Source: Punica granatum
Lineage: Eukaryota; Streptophyta; Magnoliopsida; Myrtales; Lythraceae
Length of the DNA stretch: 64,000 nucleotides
NCBI RefSeq assembly: GCF_007655135.1
Contig: NC_045131.1
Location: forward strand, 13,004,001-13,068,000
Direction: 5' to 3'
The notes beneath the pieces were generated by a model. It did not search any database. It was not told the origin of the DNA and saw only the letters and a list, made by a program, of their open reading frames with translations. The position numbers and the translations under genes are program-made. Shown here piece by piece: positions 1 through 12,062 of the stretch (its first letter is position 1; the number at the start of each line of letters is the position of its first letter).

Positions 1-163
1 GATTGTTCAAATGCCTTGAAAAGAATGCTACAATTTGGTAAAAATTAACCATGTGATGGTCGATCTGCATGGTATACAGTAAGAGAGTTTTGAACCATGC
101 AGCTTTATTTGGAAATTAAGTAAAAATTCCTGAAAGAGGTAACGTGAGGGGTTCTCTTTGCAG

Positions 164-415
164 GGTAAACATGCGAGGGAAATCTTTGACAAATACTTGA
201 ACACATGTCCACATCAAGGAAGCCGGACAATTCGAACAGAGGTACGTAATAATCATCCCCATAATGTTTTTTTTTTCCCCCCCCCCCCCCCCCCCTTCCC
301 TTCAGACTCTATGCTTTGAACTTATCAATGCATGCAGGAAGCAATCTTCATCTCTCTCCAGTATTTTCAAGAGCCAATAGGCCGAGCATTGGAAGCGGTT
401 GAGCACAGATGTTAA
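164..415 (+). CDS. 3' part of an unrecognised plus-strand gene (two exons, possibly decayed)
   Basis: Two consecutive open exons with good splice signals are visible. Exon one (164-241) follows a pyrimidine-rich tract ending CAG, is exactly 26 codons in phase 0 and ends GAG|GTACGT. Exon two starts after ATGCAG at 338 and stays in frame to a TAA at 413-415. The peptide contains AREIFDKYL, GSRTIRTE and FQEPIGRALEAVEH, which look like real coding sequence, but I do not recognise the family. Past the TAA, other frames stay open to about 681, including a stretch with CKCRLHELEMECASLL that ends at a donor-like CAG|GTACAT. So either the gene ends at 415, or frameshifts have broken a longer last exon. 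The 5' part lies outside the window. Confidence 0.4.
277..295. repeat. Poly-C tract after a poly-T run
   Basis: A run of about 19 C follows a T run, inside the intron of the upstream gene. Homopolymers of this length are prone to miscounting, and the real length may differ. Confidence 0.8.
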
Positions 416-689
416 GCCTGAATGAAGCCTCGATGTGCGAAAAGCTGAAGGACCAGTTATTTATGATGTCCCAGCAATGTTTTCCTCAGAATGGTCCTGT
501 GTTGGAGCACTGCCTTCGGCGGATTCTTCTCGGAACCATCCCGCCTTTTTTGAGCTTCTTCATGGGGACATGGACCAAGGGCCGTCTGCGAGTCCATAGC
601 CACTGCTGTGCAGTTTGCATGTAAATGCAGGCTTCATGAGCTTGAGATGGAGTGTGCATCTCTCTTGGCGCTGATTGACAGGTACATGT

Positions 690-1659
690 AATTCCGGGGG
701 GAAAAAGGCAACATTCTCTCTAGAAAAAGAATCTTTTTATCGACTTATTAGTTAGGTAGTTATTTTCTGGGTGTCGAGGTGAATTTAGGTGTAGAATTCA
801 TTGTGCAACTGCAAATCTGTTGTGGGCATGGAGAGACGCGACAAATGCTAAAGTAGGAAGCCTCAAAGTGAGGAAGCTCGATGATTCAATTTGAGGCTCT
901 CTTGTTTCTCTTCATGATAACCCTGCTAAAAAAGTCCTGAAAGCTGTATAATCAAGTCAATATGCCATAAACATCTATCACGTTTTAGTAGATTTAGTTT
1001 TACGCTCATACTTAAACAGGATTAATCATTTTCTCAGTAAAATTGATCTGCAATAGAACCAACCTATGATCCAGCGAGTCCTTTCCACTAAAAGGGTACT
1101 GCAGGGACTCTTCTATGGCCTATGCTTGATGAATGGTATGCACAGTAACCCCCATTCGGCTAGGACTAGGGGCCTTTATCTGCAAACTGAAAAGCAGCCC
1201 TCGACAAGCTATTATTATTATTATTATTATTATTTTCCACAGGTTAGTTAACTTCAGCCGGGCTTGGGTGGGTCGGGTGATCATGTAATAAGATAAAACT
1301 AACATCAAATACAGGTGAAAGACCAGAAAATGCATTTAGAGTATATGTACCGATAACAAGCTAGTCATGCAGAAACTATTCTGAAAACTACATCTGAAAA
1401 GAAGACCACTGGTACAATCCTTGATCAGACAAAGTTCGAATGAAAATGAATGGATTTAGAGGCTGGCCACATACTTCATCCTGATAATTAGCAGATATCC
1501 ACTAGCAGCTGCTACTCACCATTCCCGCACCGGGCTAAAGATAGATAGAGTCGAAGAGGAGTCAATCATAAGCGCTGCATAATTTCCTATGTTCTACAAC
1601 AGACACAAGGCAGAATTGCTACTAAAAAATAAGATACCTCCAGGGCCTAAGGAAGATAT
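690..1659. other. Intergenic, no gene seen
   Basis: I find no supported gene here. The interval holds a short (ATT)n microsatellite near 1210-1234 and the 3' flank and presumed 3' UTR of the RanGAP gene, which reads leftwards from 1660. Confidence 0.6.
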
Positions 1660-3282
1660 TTAATCCTCCTCGCCCACATCAAGATTCTTCAATTTCGACT
1701 CCAGCTCGTCCCCATCATCTCCATTTTCCCTCTCCTCTTCATCGTCCTCGTCCCCTCCATCAGGGTCATTCTCGTCCAACGACGCAAGCATCTCAGGGCA
1801 TTTCTTGAAGATATTGTTGACCTCATCAACACCCTCCTCCGAAATAAAGTTGCCATTTATGTTCAACAGTTTGAACCCAGGCTTTTGTACCACGATTTGG
1901 GCCAGGAACCGGGCTCCAGCCCTTCTGATCGAGTTCGTATTGAAATCCACTTCCTCTAACTTGTCATGCCCTTCTTCCAGAGCTTTGGCTACACAAATTG
2001 TCCCTTCATCCTTCAGTTCATTTTCAGACAAGTTCAACTTGGCAAGGGACTCCTTGGAAGCTACACAAGCAGCTAAAGATGAAGCAGCTTCAGCAGTTAT
2101 ATCATTCCCTGCCAACTCCAGCACTTCAAGTGAAGGGGCTGTTTCTTTGAAAACATTAGCTATAGCAATCCCCCCCTCATCTTCCAAGTTCAAATAGCTT
2201 AGATAGACCTCCGTGAGATCAGAATGCTTGGAGAGAGCTTTACTCAGAGCTACTCCACCTTCTACACCAAACATGTTGTCCCTCAAGTCAAGTTTCCTCA
2301 AGTGGACACAGTTTCCAAGAGCTTCAGCCAAGGCAATTCCTCCATCAGAGCCTATCCTTGTGGAAGAGCAGCGGAAATCTTCCAGCAGGGGAGACCGTTT
2401 GACAACCTCAGCAATAGGTAGAGCCCCTTCATTTCCAGTCATATTATTGTGAAAGTGAAGGACTTTCAGCTTCTCTGTGGAAGGGATCAACTCGGATACT
2501 GCACGGGCTGCTTCCTCAGATATGCCATCATTCATCAAATAAAGCTCCTCCAATTGGCTCTGTGATTTGAGAAGGGAACCAAATGCCCTAACTCCTTTCT
2601 CTCCCAGGGCGTTGTTCGAAAGGTTCAAAGACTTCAAGACACTACCTTCTAAGGCAGCTGAGAAAATATTCATCACTTCAAGAGCTTCTGCCTCTGGTCT
2701 TCCTGCAATAAAGTCTGACAAGTCCACTTCCTTCAGCTTGTCTTTCAGGGAAAGCAGAATAGGTTCCGCAACACGAGCGGCTCCTAAACCGAAGCTTCTG
2801 TTGCTGAAGCATATCTTGGTGTAGGCATTTGTTAGATCCTTCAATGGCTTCAGAAGCTCCTCAGCCTCCTCTGCCTCAATAAATGCTCGCTGACCCTTAG
2901 AGATATCAAATAATGTCTCACGAGTAGCATCAACCCCATTTTCTACCGGCAGAGTAACCTCCTTACGTTTTGGGCCTTCTTTGAGAACTTCAACTACAAG
3001 CTTACTGCATTCCTTGGCATAAAGCTGCACAGCAGAACCACCATCACCATCAGGCTCCTTCTCATAGTGCTGACTAGCAGTTGCAAAAGCTTCATCCTCA
3101 ATGCGTTTCGCAGTCTCCTCTGCCTCTTCCTGGCTCAACCTTCCATATTTATTGGTAAATATGGACTCACTAGTGAGATTTTTCATGATCCGCTCCACAA
3201 GCATTAGCCTAGTCTTTTTACTTGGGGGCCATAATTTAACTGAGAATGGCCGTCGTTGAGAAGACATTGATGCAGCATCCAT
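1660..3282 (-). CDS. RANGAP1: Ran GTPase-activating protein (plant WPP-domain RanGAP)
   Basis: This gene encodes a 540-residue protein in a single coding exon. RanGAP stimulates GTP hydrolysis by Ran, which sets the direction of nucleocytoplasmic transport; in plants it also marks the division plane. The N terminus carries the plant WPP domain (WPP at residues 18-20, then roughly to residue 110), which in known RanGAPs targets the protein to the nuclear envelope in place of the animal SUMO tail. From about residue 195 to 480 there is a ribonuclease-inhibitor-type leucine-rich repeat array (LxxLNLSxNxLGxxG-like units), the Ran-binding crescent. The C terminus (about 490-540) is strongly acidic, as expected for the family. 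The length matches plant RanGAPs. The start is the first Met, two residues before the AAS leader, and lies just downstream of a leader-intron acceptor. I cannot tell the RanGAP1 and RanGAP2 paralogues apart. Confidence 0.95.
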   Translation of the reverse strand: MDAASMSSQRRPFSVKLWPPSKKTRLMLVERIMKNLTSESIFTNKYGRLSQEEAEETAKRIEDEAFATASQHYEKEPDGDGGSAVQLYAKECSKLVVEVLKEGPKRKEVTLPVENGVDATRETLFDISKGQRAFIEAEEAEELLKPLKDLTNAYTKICFSNRSFGLGAARVAEPILLSLKDKLKEVDLSDFIAGRPEAEALEVMNIFSAALEGSVLKSLNLSNNALGEKGVRAFGSLLKSQSQLEELYLMNDGISEEAARAVSELIPSTEKLKVLHFHNNMTGNEGALPIAEVVKRSPLLEDFRCSSTRIGSDGGIALAEALGNCVHLRKLDLRDNMFGVEGGVALSKALSKHSDLTEVYLSYLNLEDEGGIAIANVFKETAPSLEVLELAGNDITAEAASSLAACVASKESLAKLNLSENELKDEGTICVAKALEEGHDKLEEVDFNTNSIRRAGARFLAQIVVQKPGFKLLNINGNFISEEGVDEVNNIFKKCPEMLASLDENDPDGGDEDDEEERENGDDGDELESKLKNLDVGEED

Positions 3283-3293
3283 AGCAAGACAGC

Positions 3294-4816
3294 CTACAAA
3301 GTTGGGCCAGTCACGTGTTTAGTGTTTGTTAAGCTCACAGAATGAGAATCACTAAATGTTTTAACTATTAACAATTGTCTGTTCATTTCCTGAAACATTC
3401 ACAACACTATATGCTTACACACAGATGCAGCAGGCAATGAATTAATTTAGTATTCCCACAACGTATTACAAAGAAAAAACTTGATGCAATGTACATATGA
3501 CATCAATCCTATGTCACTATAAACAGAAACTTTAGGCAATAAAGGGTATCAAATTGCAATAAGCAAATTAGCAAATCCATCAGCAGTCAATTAGATCTTT
3601 TATCTAGCGTACTAGGAAATCATCTCAGCAAACTCTGTTTCAAAGCACAGCTACAAATCAAGGCAGAAAATGAGAGAAGATTATCAAAAAGGTAAGGTGA
3701 CATCAAACGCAACTATTTTATCTTCTCACGAATGCTATCAGAACAAAGTACCTCAACAACTTGAGAAAAATGGACCATGACTAACAAAGGTTAAATTAAT
3801 TCACTAATACTCAAGTAAGAGCATTCATTCTCAAGTAAACGTACCTAGAACAGCAAATAGAAAGTAACCCACAGGAGACTGCAAACAGATGATTTCTATG
3901 AGAACAACCTTCACAAGCATTCTACGAAAAGGGCAAGAATTTTTGTTCAACATAGAGGAAGAAAAGCAATTACCCGAGCATCAGTATAGAGCAATGCAGG
4001 CAGGGAGAAGAAAATGGACAATGCAAGCTCCAAAGAGAATGGAGATGGAATAAAGGTATTCCGACCAAGATTCCAGATTAGGAATAAAGGTTCACACACC
4101 AACTGGCAAAATGCTGCAATAAAAAACTCCAGACACTATTTTAGCGGTGAAGAAAGTCCCACTATAAATACCAAAGTCGAATATTTATAGTAACTTGACT
4201 CAGAATTCTCCCTGAAGCACTGCATTTAATTCGGCTAAGGAAGTTAAAATGAAGGAACTAGAACCTATTCCCCGACCACGAATTGAACATATCGATTCCG
4301 AAAGTGTTGCTTTATCTTCTTGTGGAAGAGAGAAAAACAAAATGATCCTTCTTTCTCACGGCAAAAAACATTCAAATCATCAAAAGGCATCCATCTTCAA
4401 AAGCTCCATCAAACGCACAGCAATAAATAACAGCAACTGCTGCCAATTTTCACCGTTGCATCGCAAAATATGGCTACTTTCAGTAATGGTACGCCACAGC
4501 ATGGGGAAAAAAAAAACCTATGAACTGATCACCATATAATCGTGGCTTGCGAAGCGTCCATTTGAACTACATACAAAGCATCCACAACACGAATAACACA
4601 GAGAACCGCAAGTGGGAGCCTGAAACCCTAAAAACTGACAAGACCTAGCATGGAAACTCGCAGATCTGGAACCTCGATAGTTTTGCAGTCGCAAAAATCA
4701 TACCCTTCCGCGATTAAACCAAGAAACACGGAAAGAGATGGAAATGGAAGCAACTACCGGAGCAAGCAGAGAAACCCTACAAAGGCGAAAGGAGGAGAAG
4801 GCAGTGAGAGGCCTAC
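3294..4816 (-). other. Intron in the 5' leader of the RanGAP gene
   Basis: On the minus strand a donor GAG|GTAGGC at 4816 and an acceptor TTTGTAG at 3294, eleven bases before the RanGAP start codon, frame an intron of about 1.5 kb. No coding sequence is supported inside it. Small open frames on the plus strand (for example 4249-4539) have no recognisable content. Leader introns of this size are common in plant housekeeping genes and often raise expression. The pairing of donor and acceptor is inferred from the sequence, not from transcripts. Confidence 0.6.
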
Positions 4817-4915
4817 CTCCGTTCCTAGCTCCGATGAAACTGCTTCAATCTGGTCAGGAATGGAACACCGCTGCTGATCGGACCGATGCGAGGGATTCTT
4901 CTCAGTGAAGCAGAA

Positions 4916-4918
<3 letters not shown>

Positions 4919-4951
<33 letters not shown>
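4919..4951. repeat. (GA)n microsatellite in the RanGAP leader
   Basis: A perfect GA run lies just upstream of the leader-intron donor. Read in gene orientation it is a CT repeat, the pyrimidine-rich signal often found in plant 5' UTRs and core promoters. Confidence 0.85.
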
Positions 4952-4955
<4 letters not shown>

Positions 4956-5275
4956 GGGAAAATGAAGAAAATCAATTTGTCAAAGTGGAAAAAGGAAAGA
5001 GAGAGAAAAAGGGACCAATAGGGGAGCACAAACAGGGCACTGACACAGTGACAGAGGCTCCGCTTTGGAGGGGAAAGGCACGGACTAGGAGGGTTTCGAC
5101 CTAGTGGGCTGGGCCCATGCGAGAGTCCTCTCAGGCCCAGGACTAGGCCCAGTCCTGCGTGTGGGCTTTCTGGGCCCATATAGGAAATCTAACTCTAACC
5201 CGATTCTACTTAGAACGAGTCCCGACCATGTTTATGAGCTAAACAACGTTTGATTGATCCTAAACCATTTTTTAA

Positions 5276-5292
5276 CCCCCCCCCCCCCCCCC
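5276..5292. repeat. Poly-C tract followed by poly-T
   Basis: This is a second run of about 17 C followed directly by T, similar in form to the tract near 277 but in the opposite order of the two homopolymers. Confidence 0.8.
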
Positions 5293-5789
5293 TTTTTTTT
5301 CCAATAAGTTATTATCGTCTACTTTTGAAGTAAACCTCAGTTATGATGATTTCTTATAAGGGTAAACTCGCTGTGATTTGACGTGTCTCAAGGCACTCCT
5401 TGAGTATAATCAAACCGTCTCATTCGCTCCAAACCGCTAATGCCATAAACTTTTCGGTGGAAAGGTGGTCACGTATTTACATGACATTTTATCAGGAGCA
5501 AAATTGAACCAAAGATTAAATAAAAAGGGTCGACGTATGTTTGCCTCTTTTATTAATCTCTCTTTGTATCTCATCGTGTGTTTCTCTGGGGAAGGTTAAA
5601 AGAATAGTCGAAGCAGCTCAACCCCTTTTGCCATTCCATGTGCAAAGAATTCTTATTATCTCAACCTGCTTCTATCTAGTGACTCTCGATTTCAAGATAT
5701 ATTGGTTGCACTGTGATAGCCTTCTCTTAATTTCCCCCCTCGAACATGAAATATTTATATTCTTTTAAATAATATTGTTACTAACATGT

Positions 5790-6341
5790 TATTCGAGTAG
5801 AATCGGGATGGTGGCCTGATTTCCTTCTCCGACGCTCAAGTCAATCAGGGTTCTCATACTTACAGGTGTACCTCCATATTTATAGTCGATTACGAGAGTA
5901 TCTATTATCTTATTTTGAGGAATTCTCCACATATTTACGATATCTTATATTTAAACAAATCAGGAAAGATATCCTCACCAAGCTTGCGTCCACATAACCA
6001 TTATGTTCCGCTCAGGCCAAGTGAAGCTTCAGCCTTTCCAGGGCTTCGCGGGTCTGCACGGCTCATTGCGAGTCGAGTCCAAAACTCGGTCCCTCACAAA
6101 TTTCCAAAGAAAAAACAAAATCTCGCCAGAAAGGAGAACACTGATCAGAAAAGAATACATTTATTCTTCAGGGGGGAGAACCCTATATATTGAGATGATT
6201 CTGCATAATATTAGGAGAGGTTTTCCGATTTAACATAAACCAAGAGTTGCCATCGGTACTATCCACTGCCGTTATCGTCTTCTTGCTTAATAAGACGAGG
6301 AATCTCTTAATAAACTAAATCTCTTGTACATAGCCATGTGA
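5790..6341 (-). mobile_element. LTR-like fragment, possibly a solo LTR
   Basis: On the minus strand the segment begins with TGTCACATGG and contains a TATA-like box (TATAAATA, near 5878), followed by the sequence TTGACTTGAGCGTCGGAG. That motif recurs just downstream of the transcription start in LTRs of many plant retrotransposons. No second LTR, gag or pol was found near it. The left border and a target duplication could not be fixed, so the limits are approximate. Confidence 0.35.
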
Positions 6342-7227
6342 CACTTCCATGATTTTTCCTTTTCTTTTTTTTTTTGCCACAAATTTTATAGTGATAAAAT
6401 AAAAAAGGCCCATATGAACTTCTTAAGGACACACTGTCTTCCTTTAAAAATGACGTTAGTTTCCCAACTCTTTTACATTTCAAAATATATTTATAAACTT
6501 AAATAAACTTTCAGTTATATCTCCTATTCTTTTTAATATGTTTTGTTACAGTTCTCATATGTTTTTCTCATCCCCTTCCGAGCACATCTTCTTGAAAGAT
6601 AACTTTAAAATATAATGGGCTACTTATGTTGTAAACAAGTTAAATTATGATTATTTCAATGTATATCTAGATATATTTTACATCATTATTAAAGGATTTC
6701 TTTTTTCCAAAACTTCCAACCAACTAATATATCTATTTATTTTGAAACAATATATATCGTCTGTCAAAAAACTCTTGAATCATTAAACTAACCTCGCAAG
6801 TGTAACAAACAAAAGTGAATCTAAATGATTCTTATATAATTTTCCAAAATAATTCATTTTACAACTTTTTTACCATTTTTAGTTAATACTTTTTGTTATT
6901 TTTGTCAACCTTCCATTTTAATCTCTCCAAAATAATTTCCAAAACCTATTTATTTTCTAAATATATTATTGCATTATAATAATTTCAGCATTGATTATAT
7001 TTATAATTTTGATTGTAATGTAATATTATCAACTTTTTTCTTAACATTTTCACTCTCATTCATGCTGCAATACATATTGTTTTAGTTAGTACTCTTTTTT
7101 TTATCAAAATAATATTTTTTTTTCTTAATTTAGGTGTATCTTCAAAAGAATTGTAACATAATTTTTTAAATTATCAAAATGACATGAAAATAGAGAAAAA
7201 AAACTAAAATTATAACATAACTTTTAA
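6342..7227. other. AT-rich intergenic DNA
   Basis: Very AT-rich with no supported gene. At least its right end probably belongs to the Helitron whose 3' terminus lies at 7228-7259; a 5' TC terminus could not be fixed. Confidence 0.5.
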
Positions 7228-7259
7228 CCCGCAGCATCGTGCGGGACTCGCTAACTAGT
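7228..7259 (+). mobile_element. Helitron 3' terminus (hairpin plus CTAG|T)
   Basis: A perfect 6-bp stem, CCCGCA at 7228-7233 with TGCGGG at 7240-7245, is followed nine bases later by CTAG and then T. A short GC-rich hairpin just upstream of CTRR, with insertion before T, is the diagnostic 3' end of plant Helitrons. It stands out sharply in an AT-rich background. The element is presumably non-autonomous because no Rep/helicase sequence is visible upstream. Confidence 0.65.
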
Positions 7260-9957
7260 TAAAGAAGAAAACAATTAACATTGAAGCAACGAAACCTTGC
7301 GGGCCCGCAGATGTTAAATTTCAATTTTGCGCCAACAAAAATTTGTGTGAATTGCACATGACCGTCTTATCCAAACACACTATTAGGGAGAACTTTGAGA
7401 CAAGTTAAACTATAGGGTACATTTTGAAAGTGCTCACGAATCATAAAGTGCATGTAAATTAAAATTAATTATTTTTACAAAAAAATAAAATTATACTAAT
7501 TTATCTATACATAAGTAAAATTCACTTGAGATTAATAAATGCTCCTCAATCTAAACCGCTCCTCAAATTGGTTCTTGAAGAAATTATTATTTCTCAATTT
7601 ATTGAGAGTTAATTTTTTAAAAAAAAACCTAAATTTACTAATATACTTCTTACAAAATATAGCAAAAACCGAAACATGTTAGAAATTAAAGGAAATTGTT
7701 TCAAAATAAATTTTTATAACTACTTTTAAAATTCATAAATTTTTCATTAAAAAAAAACTTTTTGTATTATAGAGAAATGAAAAATCGAAGAAGGATATAG
7801 CTATTCTTGGTGCAATCTCTTTCTAAAAAAGAAGAATATAATTTGAAATATTAATATAAAAAGGAAAAGAATAACAAAAATAATGTGGTAATTAATAAAT
7901 TCTATTTATTAAAGGCAATCTTGCTTGGTGAAACAAAAATTATATCAAATGGTTCTATAAATAAATTCTACCAGAAAAGTTATATCGAACACAGTAATAG
8001 AATCTTTGTCCATAAAGAAATATTATAGAGATTGCAAAATCTAATTATCTATTATATATAGTTTTGACTACATTTTTCAATAATTACTATCAATAGATGG
8101 AACGCTTATTCTGAAAATTATTATATAAATGATATTGATAAATGAATGTGAAAATGGATATTGAATAGTTTAGTATATAAAGTAAATTGGTCATATTTTG
8201 CAATAATTGTTATAAATAAATGTCATGGTTATACTAAAAAATAATGACAAATGAATGTGAAAATATATATTGAATAATTTCTACTAAAAAATAATCAATT
8301 AAACATTTATACGATGTATCACAAACTGTTAATTATATGAATATATCATCATATTAATAAGAGTAAAAAGTTTAACGCTTAAATTTAAGAAATTTGCACA
8401 ACAATCTAGTGAGGAAAATGTGTGAGACAACATTTTTATGTTTCAACTGAATATTTATGATTTATCTGTGAGTTATACCAATATGCAATGCATATTAAAC
8501 TGATTAAGTATTTAGAAAATTAATGTGCAGATTTTCATCGAAAATAATCATTACAAGATATTTAAAAAAAATTATATAACAAATCATTAAAGGACTTAAA
8601 TAAGAATTTAACAAATGATGTCTAAAATATTAGAAAATTTTATATCAAAAAATTGAAAAAATCAATTTTGTATATTTGAATTTAACGTATATAAGGGTTC
8701 TGCATACAAAATGATTAAATAAAGATGCAATGCACTTTATATATAGAAATTAGCTGCAAAAATGTCACTAAACCTTCAAGTATTAGTTTAAGATCTTATT
8801 TATTAGAAATTATTGCTCGAATTAGATATTAATTGTGGAAAATTATTATTGTTCATAAGTATATTTATCTTTGATTATTGTGAATAATTACTATATATAA
8901 TAATTTGATGCAAAACGGAGGGTTAATGATATATTATTACATGCAATGATTTGCAGAAGAATTTTGCATTTTTTTTTCCTTTTATAACGAAAAGTACTAT
9001 CCAAACTCTTTGGCCGAAGTATCCAAGCTTCTCTCAATTAATTTCCACAGTGCACATGTTTGCAAAAAAAATTTGGTCAAACAAGTCCTATGCTAACCGT
9101 AAACACATAAAACAAGGGTGTATGTGTCTGCCATGCCACGCATTCGTTTGTGTGTTTGTATATGAGAGACGTGTGAAGGAGAGCAATAGTGGAGAGGGAG
9201 GACGAAAACGTGGAAAGAAGACAATAGATGAGATAATAATATTGCGAGGACGAAAATATTTAGACTTAGTTTATTAAAATGGGAAAACTATGTAGTCATC
9301 AGGGAAAAAAAAAATCAGCAAAAAGAGAAACTGTGTAGTCCTATTGTATTTATTTATTATTCAAAGAGAAGAAAAACTATGGTCTCTGATTTATATTAGT
9401 ACTATAAGAAATACAAGTGCATGGTCACAGATATTTTTATGATAAAAATATATCTCGAATTTATTCAAGTTATATTAAATTTGATACTATTTAACTTTCT
9501 TAATAATTATAATATATATATATATGACCATTTTTAACATGATCTCCACTAATATTTGACCGCATAATCAAATCATTTAATATGTGAACTACAATATAAT
9601 ATGTGAATCGAAGATTAAATTATCTCGAATGAGTTAATAATATTTGTTAAAAACAGTTAGAAGTTTAAAGAAAGATATGCACTTATAGAATATTTAAGTT
9701 AATATACATCGTGAGTACATTAAATTATAGTAATTTGTTAAGCAACATATTTTGTGGACTTTTTGGCCGTGTTTACAGAGAAATTTTTAAAAATATAAAT
9801 ATTTGGGAGGAAATATGTCAGACAACCATGAGACCACTCAAACCCTCGGTTGAGGGCTGAGAACGATCCTCTACAGCTGCTTCACTTGGATGAGGAAGAG
9901 CGGCGCCTGTTACTCATACTCTGGTCACATGACCATGATTCATCCACCAAATTTAGA
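7260..9957. other. AT-rich intergenic DNA, no gene seen
   Basis: Long AT-rich stretch without a supported gene or RNA. The open frame at 8951-9277 has low-complexity content and no recognisable domain. Confidence 0.6.
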
Positions 9958-10138
9958 TTCCTATCTCTTTAGACGTCAAGGACACAGAGGTACGAGCCTA
10001 GAGAACATATCTTGTTCAAGTAAGGTTTTATATGAAGGAAAAAGACTAAGGTTCCTATCTCTTTAGACGTCAAAAGGATACAAGCTTTATAGAACATATC
10101 TTGTTCAAGGAAGGATTTACACGAAGGAAAAGAGATGT
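9958..10138. repeat. Two-copy direct tandem repeat, unit about 94 bp
   Basis: Both copies start TTCCTATCTCTTTAGACGTC and later share AGAACATATCTTGTTCAAG. The first runs about 9958-10051 and the second about 10052-10138. The copies differ by scattered substitutions and short indels, so the duplication is not recent. It lies just downstream (in element orientation) of a Copia-like coding remnant and may be part of that element. Confidence 0.75.
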
Positions 10139-10289
10139 AGACAGGATCTTCAGGACCCCGTACGTAGTGTAAGACATGTAAAGATTTCTGAGTTTTGGCC
10201 TGCAATCAGCCGACTTGCCCAATGATTTATTTATCCGTGGCTCATCAACTCTGACTCAGAGCCCCTAAGGGCTCTGCCATGCGCATCGA

Positions 10290-10392
10290 TCAATTATGAA
10301 TGTTCACCGGGTCCAGACAACGCTCGAGTTTGCTTATCGTGACAAACTTCATTAACATATCTACGATATTATTCTCCCTTCTGTAGGGCCAT
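10290..10392 (-). pseudogene. Ty1/Copia RNase H C-terminal remnant
   Basis: The minus-strand frame reads RRENNIVDMLMK, then SKLERCLDPVNIHN and a stop. This resembles the end of Copia polyproteins, where an acidic/Asn stretch, ADMLTK-like core and CLxLVxI tail close the RNase H domain. Nothing recognisable as reverse transcriptase or integrase survives to the right, so this is a small relic. Confidence 0.45.
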
Positions 10393-12062
10393 GATAGTGA
10401 TCTCATTTGTGATCTCGATCGGTCTGGTTTCTTGAGATTACAATATTGTGAGGACAAGATTTAAGTAATTGTAAGACAATGACCTTCCGGCCTTCCACAA
10501 ATCTAGTTGTAGCAAACGTTCTACGGGCCTGTGGGGGAACTCGTTTTGATTAATTTGACTAGACGGTCAACATGGAAAGGCTTGCTAAGCTGAAAGTCAA
10601 AATACTTGCGCCCAATCAAGAGGCTCCAGAGTCCAAAGAAAGATATATGGACAGGTGGACGCTCGTAATTCCCATACTTTTTCAGAAAATTCTGAATAAC
10701 TCTTTTTTTTTAAGATAGAAGTTTATATATTTGAGTAATTACACAAAAAGTATCGAATTTAAAATATATTAATTATCAGGTAAATATATGCGTCATTATA
10801 TTATACCCTCTTTGATTTAAAAAACTCTAAACTCTTCAACCTAATATAAAAATTATAAAATTACAGTCACATTGATTCTTCTTGGATAAGTAATTATCTC
10901 CCTGAGTAGTTACCCCATGCTTAATTTGTTATTCGACACACCTTAATGCTTTTGACCATTTTTCATAGTGCTTCAAAACGTCCAAGAAGAATCAACCTTA
11001 AAACCTAAAGGAAAAGAAAAATACACGATTAGTTTTTTTTCCCCTAAATAACCAAGGTCTATCACAACTAAAAATATAGTTTGGTATAACGATATCAACC
11101 TTAATTCGAGAATAAGAGATCTTCATTAAGTTTGATTTTCATCTATAAGACTCCCAAGATTCATTTACTTTTCCTCTTCTTATTTATTCTCTTCTAGACT
11201 TGTAGCTTTCTTGTGTTCGAAAATATAGATGTTTAAGATGTGATTATCACTGTGGTCAACACTAAACCTAGAACGAGGCAAAGGTCCAATAATTAGAGAG
11301 CTGAAGATCATTAGATAGACACTGTCCGTTGCCTTGTTTTCTCTTCTTCTTCTTCTTTTCTCTGTTTTTTTTTTCCCCGGGATCTTTGTTTCCATTAGAT
11401 AGAGTTATTATTGTGATTCCAAATCTTAGGGCCCTTATAAACCGGCCATCTATAACAGGAGAAAGTCTTATATATAACGGGTACATCACATGACAATATC
11501 ACAAATCAATCGGGATTCATCACTTTTTTTGTAACACAGTGCCACGTGATATATATGTTACACACAATAGATTCTCTCATACTAGATTGGCAGGCCTAAT
11601 TAATTATCCATAAGATAAGATTCGTTTTCTCATAATTTTGAGGAAATTTACAAATTCAAATCTTTTCATTATCATATGCGTAAACTGCTTATGAGTTTTT
11701 TTTTTTTCAAATCAAAATCAAACAATCTAAATGCCAATTGCCTTATCGATCCTTGACCAACATTGCCCCCGAATGTGGGTTCTTAATTTCAATTCTCAAC
11801 ACGCATCCTCATGTGGTGACATGACTTTTAGCTGGATTATGTTCATCCAAGTAGAGAGTACCGTGAGAGGAATCGGACTACAACTTGCTAATATTAAGTA
11901 TGAGAAGTTCTTGCACTAGGAAGGTCCCATGAAAACCTTTTAAGCCCACTAAAATTACAATATATATATATATATATATATGAATATGCTGATGATCATA
12001 CAAACTCATAATTGAATTTATAGCAAGTTCAAATCTTCATCAACAGCCATTATTGATTCACA
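10393..12062. other. Intergenic DNA between Copia remnant and CXE gene
   Basis: No supported gene. It holds an (AT)n run at 11960-11981 about 80 bp beyond the CXE stop codon, and short low-complexity open frames that I do not consider genes. Confidence 0.55.

Noticed and set aside
4249..4539. 96-residue open frame on the plus strand
   Set aside because: It lies inside the RanGAP leader intron, has no recognisable domain and no splice or promoter support.
4754..5179. 141-residue minus-strand open frame
   Set aside because: It overlaps the GA repeat and leader of the RanGAP gene; the translation is low-complexity (Ser/Leu from CT repeats).
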